From contig RFOC01000039.1 of assembly GCA_009926815.1 (NCBI GenBank), positions 1-12,442 of the forward strand: a stretch of 12,442 nt of DNA, read 5' to 3'. The first letter of the stretch is position 1. Every line of letters starts with the position of its first letter. A model generated the notes under the pieces. The model was not told the origin of the DNA and did no database searches. It saw only the letters and a program-made list of their open reading frames with translations. The DNA is from Planctomycetota bacterium. Lineage in GTDB: Bacteria > Planctomycetota > Phycisphaerae > Phycisphaerales > SM1A02. This document shows, piece after piece, positions 6,948 to 12,442 of this stretch. The translations under genes were made by a program, and so were the position numbers.

Positions 6948-8125
6948 TCAGAGTCCCAGCAGGGCACCCAGGGCCATGCGCTCCGGCCGCTCGATCATGT
7001 TCTTCACGTGCACCAGGAAGCCAACGGCCTCGGCGCCATCCACGATGCGATGGTCGTAGCTGAGGGCCAGGTACATCATGGGACGCAGGGCCAGCTGGCC
7101 GGGCTTCTGCGGATCCTCGACGGCGCGGTTCTTGATGGCGTGCATGCCCAGGATGCCCGACTGCGGCGGGTTCAGGATGGGCGTGCTCATCAGGCTTCCG
7201 TAGACGCCGCCGTTGGTGATGGTGAAGGTGCCGCCGGTCATGTCCTCGACGGTCAGCTTGCCGTCGCGGGCCTTCACGGCCAGTTCCTTGATGGCGGCCT
7301 CGATCTGGGCGATCGACATGCGATGCACGTCGCGCACCACCGGGACCACCAGGCCCTTGTCCGTGCCGACCGCCACGGAGACGTCGATGAAGTCGTGGTA
7401 CTCGATCTCGTCGCCCACGATGCTGGCATTGACCCGCGGGTACTTCTCCAGTGCGCTGGCCACGGCCTTCACGAAGAAGCCCATGAAGCCCAGGCCCGTG
7501 CCATGACGCTTCTCGAACGCCTCCTTGTGCTCGGCACGCAGCCGCATCACCTCGCCCATGTCGCACTCGTTGAAGGTGGTGAGCATGGCGGCCGTGTTCT
7601 TGGCGGCCACCAGCCGCTCGGCGATGCGAGCGCGAAGCTTCGTCATGCGCTCGCGGCGACTGGAGCGGGCACCCGTGGGCAGCGGGGCGGGCGTGGGCGC
7701 GGCCGGCGCGGGCTTGCCGCCCACCTTCTCCACATCCGCCTTCGTCACGCGTCCGCCCGGACCGGTGCCCTCCACGCGAGCGATGTCCACGCCCTTGTCG
7801 GCGGCCATCTTCTTGGCCACGCTGGTGGCCCGGGGTTCCGTGACGGCCGAGGGCGTGGCCACCGCGGCGGGCGCGGGCTTGGGTTCCACGCTGGTCGGCC
7901 GCTTGGCCTTCTCGTCGATGCGGGCGACCACGGCACCCACCTTCTGGTCGCTGCCGCTCTCGGCGGCCACCTTGAGGGTGCCCGCGGCCGGGGCCAGCAG
8001 TTCCAGCGTGGCCTTGTCGCTCTCGATCTCGTTGAGCAGCTCGTCCTTCTCCACCCAGTCGCCATCGTTGCGCTTCCAGGCGCCGATGCGCTCTCGCCGG
8101 GGCTGGGAATGGTCACGTCGGTCAT
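6948..8125 (-). CDS. odhB: 2-oxoglutarate dehydrogenase E2 (dihydrolipoyl succinyltransferase), lipoyl domain broken by a frame lesion
   Basis: E2 transfers the succinyl group from lipoyl-lysine to CoA and forms the complex core. An uninterrupted frame of 368 residues (8054-6948) holds most of it: lipoyl site ESDKAT with K14, an Ala/Pro linker, the peripheral subunit-binding domain (about 73-110, GTGPGGRVTKADV) and the acyltransferase domain (about 132-368) with catalytic SYDHRIVDG, H335 and D339. The natural start is the ATG at 8125, with GGAGA 7 nt upstream, reading MTDVTIPSPGES. That frame then fails: IGAWKRNDGDWVEKDELL resumes after only two nucleotides (8089-8088). Related lipoyl domains have about five residues there (GES-ITEVQ-IGEW style), so about 13 nt seem missing. 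SucB and OdhB name the same role. The upstream odhA and the ESDKAT context argue against pyruvate dehydrogenase E2. Confidence 0.85.
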
Positions 8126-8132
8126 GGTCGGG

Positions 8133-8137
8133 TCTCC
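8133..8137 (-). promoter_or_regulatory. odhB: Ribosome binding site for odhB
   Basis: GGAGA on the minus strand lies 7 nt before the ATG at 8125. This spacing supports 8125 as the true odhB start, even though the frame from that ATG does not continue into the rest of the protein. Confidence 0.6.
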
Positions 8138-8143
8138 GTGCGT

Positions 8144-8162
8144 GCGGCCGGTCGGCGGCCGC
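8144..8162 (-). repeat. GC-rich stem-loop between odhA and odhB
   Basis: GCGGCCG (8144-8150) and CGGCCGC (8156-8162) pair around a 5-nt loop in the 46-nt odhA-odhB gap, ending 18 nt before the odhB start. There is no T tract. It could tune E1:E2 output through partial termination or mRNA stability, or may simply reflect high GC. Confidence 0.35.
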
Positions 8163-8171
8163 GGTTCGCGT

Positions 8172-11015
<2,844 letters not shown>

Positions 11016-11021
11016 GCGGAT

Positions 11022-11027
11022 TCTCCC
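11022..11027 (-). promoter_or_regulatory. odhA: Ribosome binding site deciding the odhA start
   Basis: GGGAGA on the minus strand is 6 nt before the TTG at 11013-11015. The alternative in-frame TTG at 11039 has only GCGAGG at about 2-3 nt, which is too close, so 11015 is preferred. Confidence 0.55.
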
Positions 11028-11102
11028 AAGGGTCGCCAAAGCCTCGCCGCAAGCAGGCGACCGACCTGCGACCAGCGCGGTAAGCGACCCGGAAACAGGC
11101 GG

Positions 11103-11108
11103 ATTCTA
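11103..11108 (-). promoter_or_regulatory. odhA: Possible -10 element for odhA
   Basis: TAGAAT on the minus strand differs from the sigma70 -10 consensus at one position and lies about 88 nt before the odhA start. I see no good -35 at 16-18 nt upstream (the best match in that place is GGTTCA), so this is a weak proposal. Confidence 0.22.
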
Positions 11109-11159
11109 GCCGTTTTTTGAGGTGCTGAACCGATCGATTCGGCTGCGTTGGTTGCGGTA

Positions 11160-11212
11160 AGGGACGGGCCTACATATAGGACCTTTTAGGTCCTATATGT
11201 AGGCCCGTCCCT
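11160..11212. repeat. Perfect inverted repeat, 25-bp arms with 3-nt loop
   Basis: The arms at 11160-11184 and 11188-11212 are perfectly complementary around TTT. From outside to centre, each arm is GC-rich (AGGGACGGGCC), then AT-rich (TACATATA), then GGACCT. On the minus strand it starts 8 nt after the priA stop. No T tract follows, so it is not a classical intrinsic terminator, although such a stem could stop or protect transcripts. Its perfection and mixed composition also fit a dispersed palindromic element (REP-like or MITE-like). Only one copy is in this window. Confidence 0.85.
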
Positions 11213-11220
11213 CTCCACCG

Positions 11221-12442
11221 TCAGAGCAGCGCCACGGGATCCACGTCGACGGCCGCCAGTTCGCCGCCGGGAAAGGCTCCGGCGTTGCGGGCCGCGGTGA
11301 TCAGCCGCTGCAGGGCGGCGGCGTCCGGCGCGAACATCTCCACCTGAACGCGGAAGCGGTCCGAGACGCGGGTGATGGGGCAGGGGTGGGGGCCGCGAAT
11401 CTCGCAGCCGCTGGCCTCGGGGAGCCGCGCGAGCGCGGCCCCAATGCCCTGGGCCGCGTCGCGCGCGGTCGTCTCGCTCCGGTGACGCACCACCACCCGC
11501 GCCATTCGGCGGAACGGTGGAAGTCCGAAACGCCGACGGTCCGCCAGTTCCGCGGTGGCGAAGCCGCGGTAGTCGTGGGCGGCGGCCGAGCGGATGGCGA
11601 GCGCATCGGGCTGGAAGGTCTGGATGATGGCGCGTCCGCCGGCGCTGCCCCTCCCGCAGCGGCCCGCCACCTGGCTGACCAGCTGGAAGGTGCGCTCGGC
11701 CGCGCGGAAATCCGGCAGGTTGAGCGCCGTGTCCGCGTTCACCACGCCGACCAGCCGCACGTTGGGAAAGTCGAGCCCCTTGGCGATCATCTGCGTGCCC
11801 ACCAGCACGCGCACCTGGCCGCTGGCGAACCGGCCCAGAGCCTCGTGCAGATCGCGACTGCTGCGCATGGTGTCGCCGTCGACGCGCTGCACGGCGCCGG
11901 GCAGGGCCAGGGCGGGGTGCACGCGGGAGAGTTCCTCCTCCACGCGCTGGGTGCCCAGCCCAAACACGCTCACGCCCGCGCCGCAGTCGGGGCACTTGGC
12001 CGGCAGCCGCTGCTCGGTCAGGCAGTGGTGACACCGCACGAATCGGCTGCTGGGCGTGGTGTGGCAGACCATGCCCGCATCGCAGTGCTCGCAGCGCATG
12101 AGCCAGCCGCAGCGGGCGGCGCAGCTGATCCAGTTGGCGTAGCCGCGGCGATTCAGCAGCAGGATGGCCTGACCGTCCTGGCCGATGACATGCGCCAGAC
12201 TCTCGGCCAGCCGCTCGCCCAGCAGGTGCACGCGGCGGTCGCGGAAACGCCGGACATCGCCCGAGAAATCCACGATCTCCACCTTCGGCACCACCAGTCC
12301 CGGGGCTCGGTGCGGCAGCTCGTGCAGCGTGCTGGATCGGCGCTCGACCGCATTGAACCAGCTCTCCAGGCTGGGCGTGGCGCTGCCGAGCACGATGGGG
12401 CAGCCGGCCATCTGCGCGCGGCGGATGGCCACGTCGCGTCCG
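11221..12442 (-). CDS. priA: Primosomal replication restart helicase PriA, C-terminal part
   Basis: The frame runs off the window edge. About 407 residues are visible, against 730-800 for a typical whole PriA, so the DNA-binding domain and Walker motifs lie outside. Counting from the GTG at 12432, which is an internal codon rather than a start: helicase motif GSATPSLESW at about 16-25; the zinc-binding insertion with C104, C108, C114, C117, C134, C137, C147 and C150; FGLGTQRVEEEL at 157-168; GTQMIAKGLDFP at 212-223; and motif VI QVAGRCGR at 254-261. The C-terminal domain follows to 403. PriA recognises collapsed forks and loads the replicative helicase. The first cysteine pair is CAARC, three residues between cysteines where two are usual. 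The stop is followed after 8 nt by a long palindrome. Confidence 0.95.
   Translation of the reverse strand, partial: GRDVAIRRAQMAGCPIVLGSATPSLESWFNAVERRSSTLHELPHRAPGLVVPKVEIVDFSGDVRRFRDRRVHLLGERLAESLAHVIGQDGQAILLLNRRGYANWISCAARCGWLMRCEHCDAGMVCHTTPSSRFVRCHHCLTEQRLPAKCPDCGAGVSVFGLGTQRVEEELSRVHPALALPGAVQRVDGDTMRSSRDLHEALGRFASGQVRVLVGTQMIAKGLDFPNVRLVGVVNADTALNLPDFRAAERTFQLVSQVAGRCGRGSAGGRAIIQTFQPDALAIRSAAAHDYRGFATAELADRRRFGLPPFRRMARVVVRHRSETTARDAAQGIGAALARLPEASGCEIRGPHPCPITRVSDRFRVQVEMFAPDAAALQRLITAARNAGAFPGGELAAVDVDPVALL

Larger units (their letters stand above)
11016..11220. other. Intergenic region between priA and odhA
   Basis: About 205 bp without a credible gene. It contains the long palindrome next to priA, a short dyad CCGA/TCGG at 11130-11142, a run of six T at 11113-11118 on the plus strand, and the region expected to hold the odhA promoter. 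It is richer in A+T than its surroundings, most clearly inside the palindrome. Confidence 0.6.

Noticed and set aside
11160..11212. Calling the long palindrome a standard Rho-independent terminator of priA
   Set aside because: No T tract follows on the minus strand (it reads TACCGCAACC) and the stem is much longer than usual, so I list it as an inverted repeat with termination only as one option.

Overview
The window is GC-rich and codes densely on both strands, with GTG and TTG starts alongside ATG. The mix of genes points to a planctomycete, probably of the Phycisphaerae type (inference). The clues are an ECF sigma factor translationally coupled to a large membrane-anchored Ser/Thr kinase with a beta-propeller sensor half, a LysM-FtsL-FtsI wall cluster, and an odhA-odhB pair. 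No rRNA, tRNA, CRISPR array, transposase or phage gene is visible.

Layout. Positions 1-2914 (+ strand) hold a cell-wall/division cluster: the C-terminal part of a two-LysM protein, a small FtsL-like gene whose frame appears broken, and a class B penicillin-binding protein (FtsI/PBP2). It converges tail to tail, with a 7-bp gap, on a minus-strand signalling unit at 2922-6739: a short ECF sigma factor followed by the kinase, with the two overlapping at stop and start. Positions 6740-6947 are a non-coding stretch rich in inverted repeats that serves as the sigma gene's upstream region. Positions 6948-11015 (minus) carry the E2 and E1 subunits of 2-oxoglutarate dehydrogenase in the order odhA then odhB. 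Positions 11016-11220 are intergenic and contain a perfect 25-bp-arm palindrome. Positions 11221-12442 are the C-terminal part of the primosomal helicase PriA, cut by the window edge.

Function. The left cluster makes and anchors septal or lateral peptidoglycan. The sigma-kinase pair looks like a self-contained sensing and transcription module. OdhA and OdhB are two of the three subunits of a TCA-cycle enzyme; E3 is not in the window. PriA restarts stalled replication forks.

Points for a second look: (1) the FtsL-like gene changes reading frame near 811-820; (2) odhB lacks about 13 nt in the first strand of its lipoyl domain near 8089, separating its well-supported start from the rest of the protein; (3) the perfect palindrome sits 8 nt after the priA stop; (4) a perfect 8+4+8 dyad places the sigma factor's GTG start in a hairpin loop. 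Two frame lesions in core genes within 8 kb raise the possibility of assembly error, so raw reads should be checked before biological interpretation. I did not find a convincing wholly new multi-gene system. The sigma-kinase module with its structured leader is the nearest candidate.
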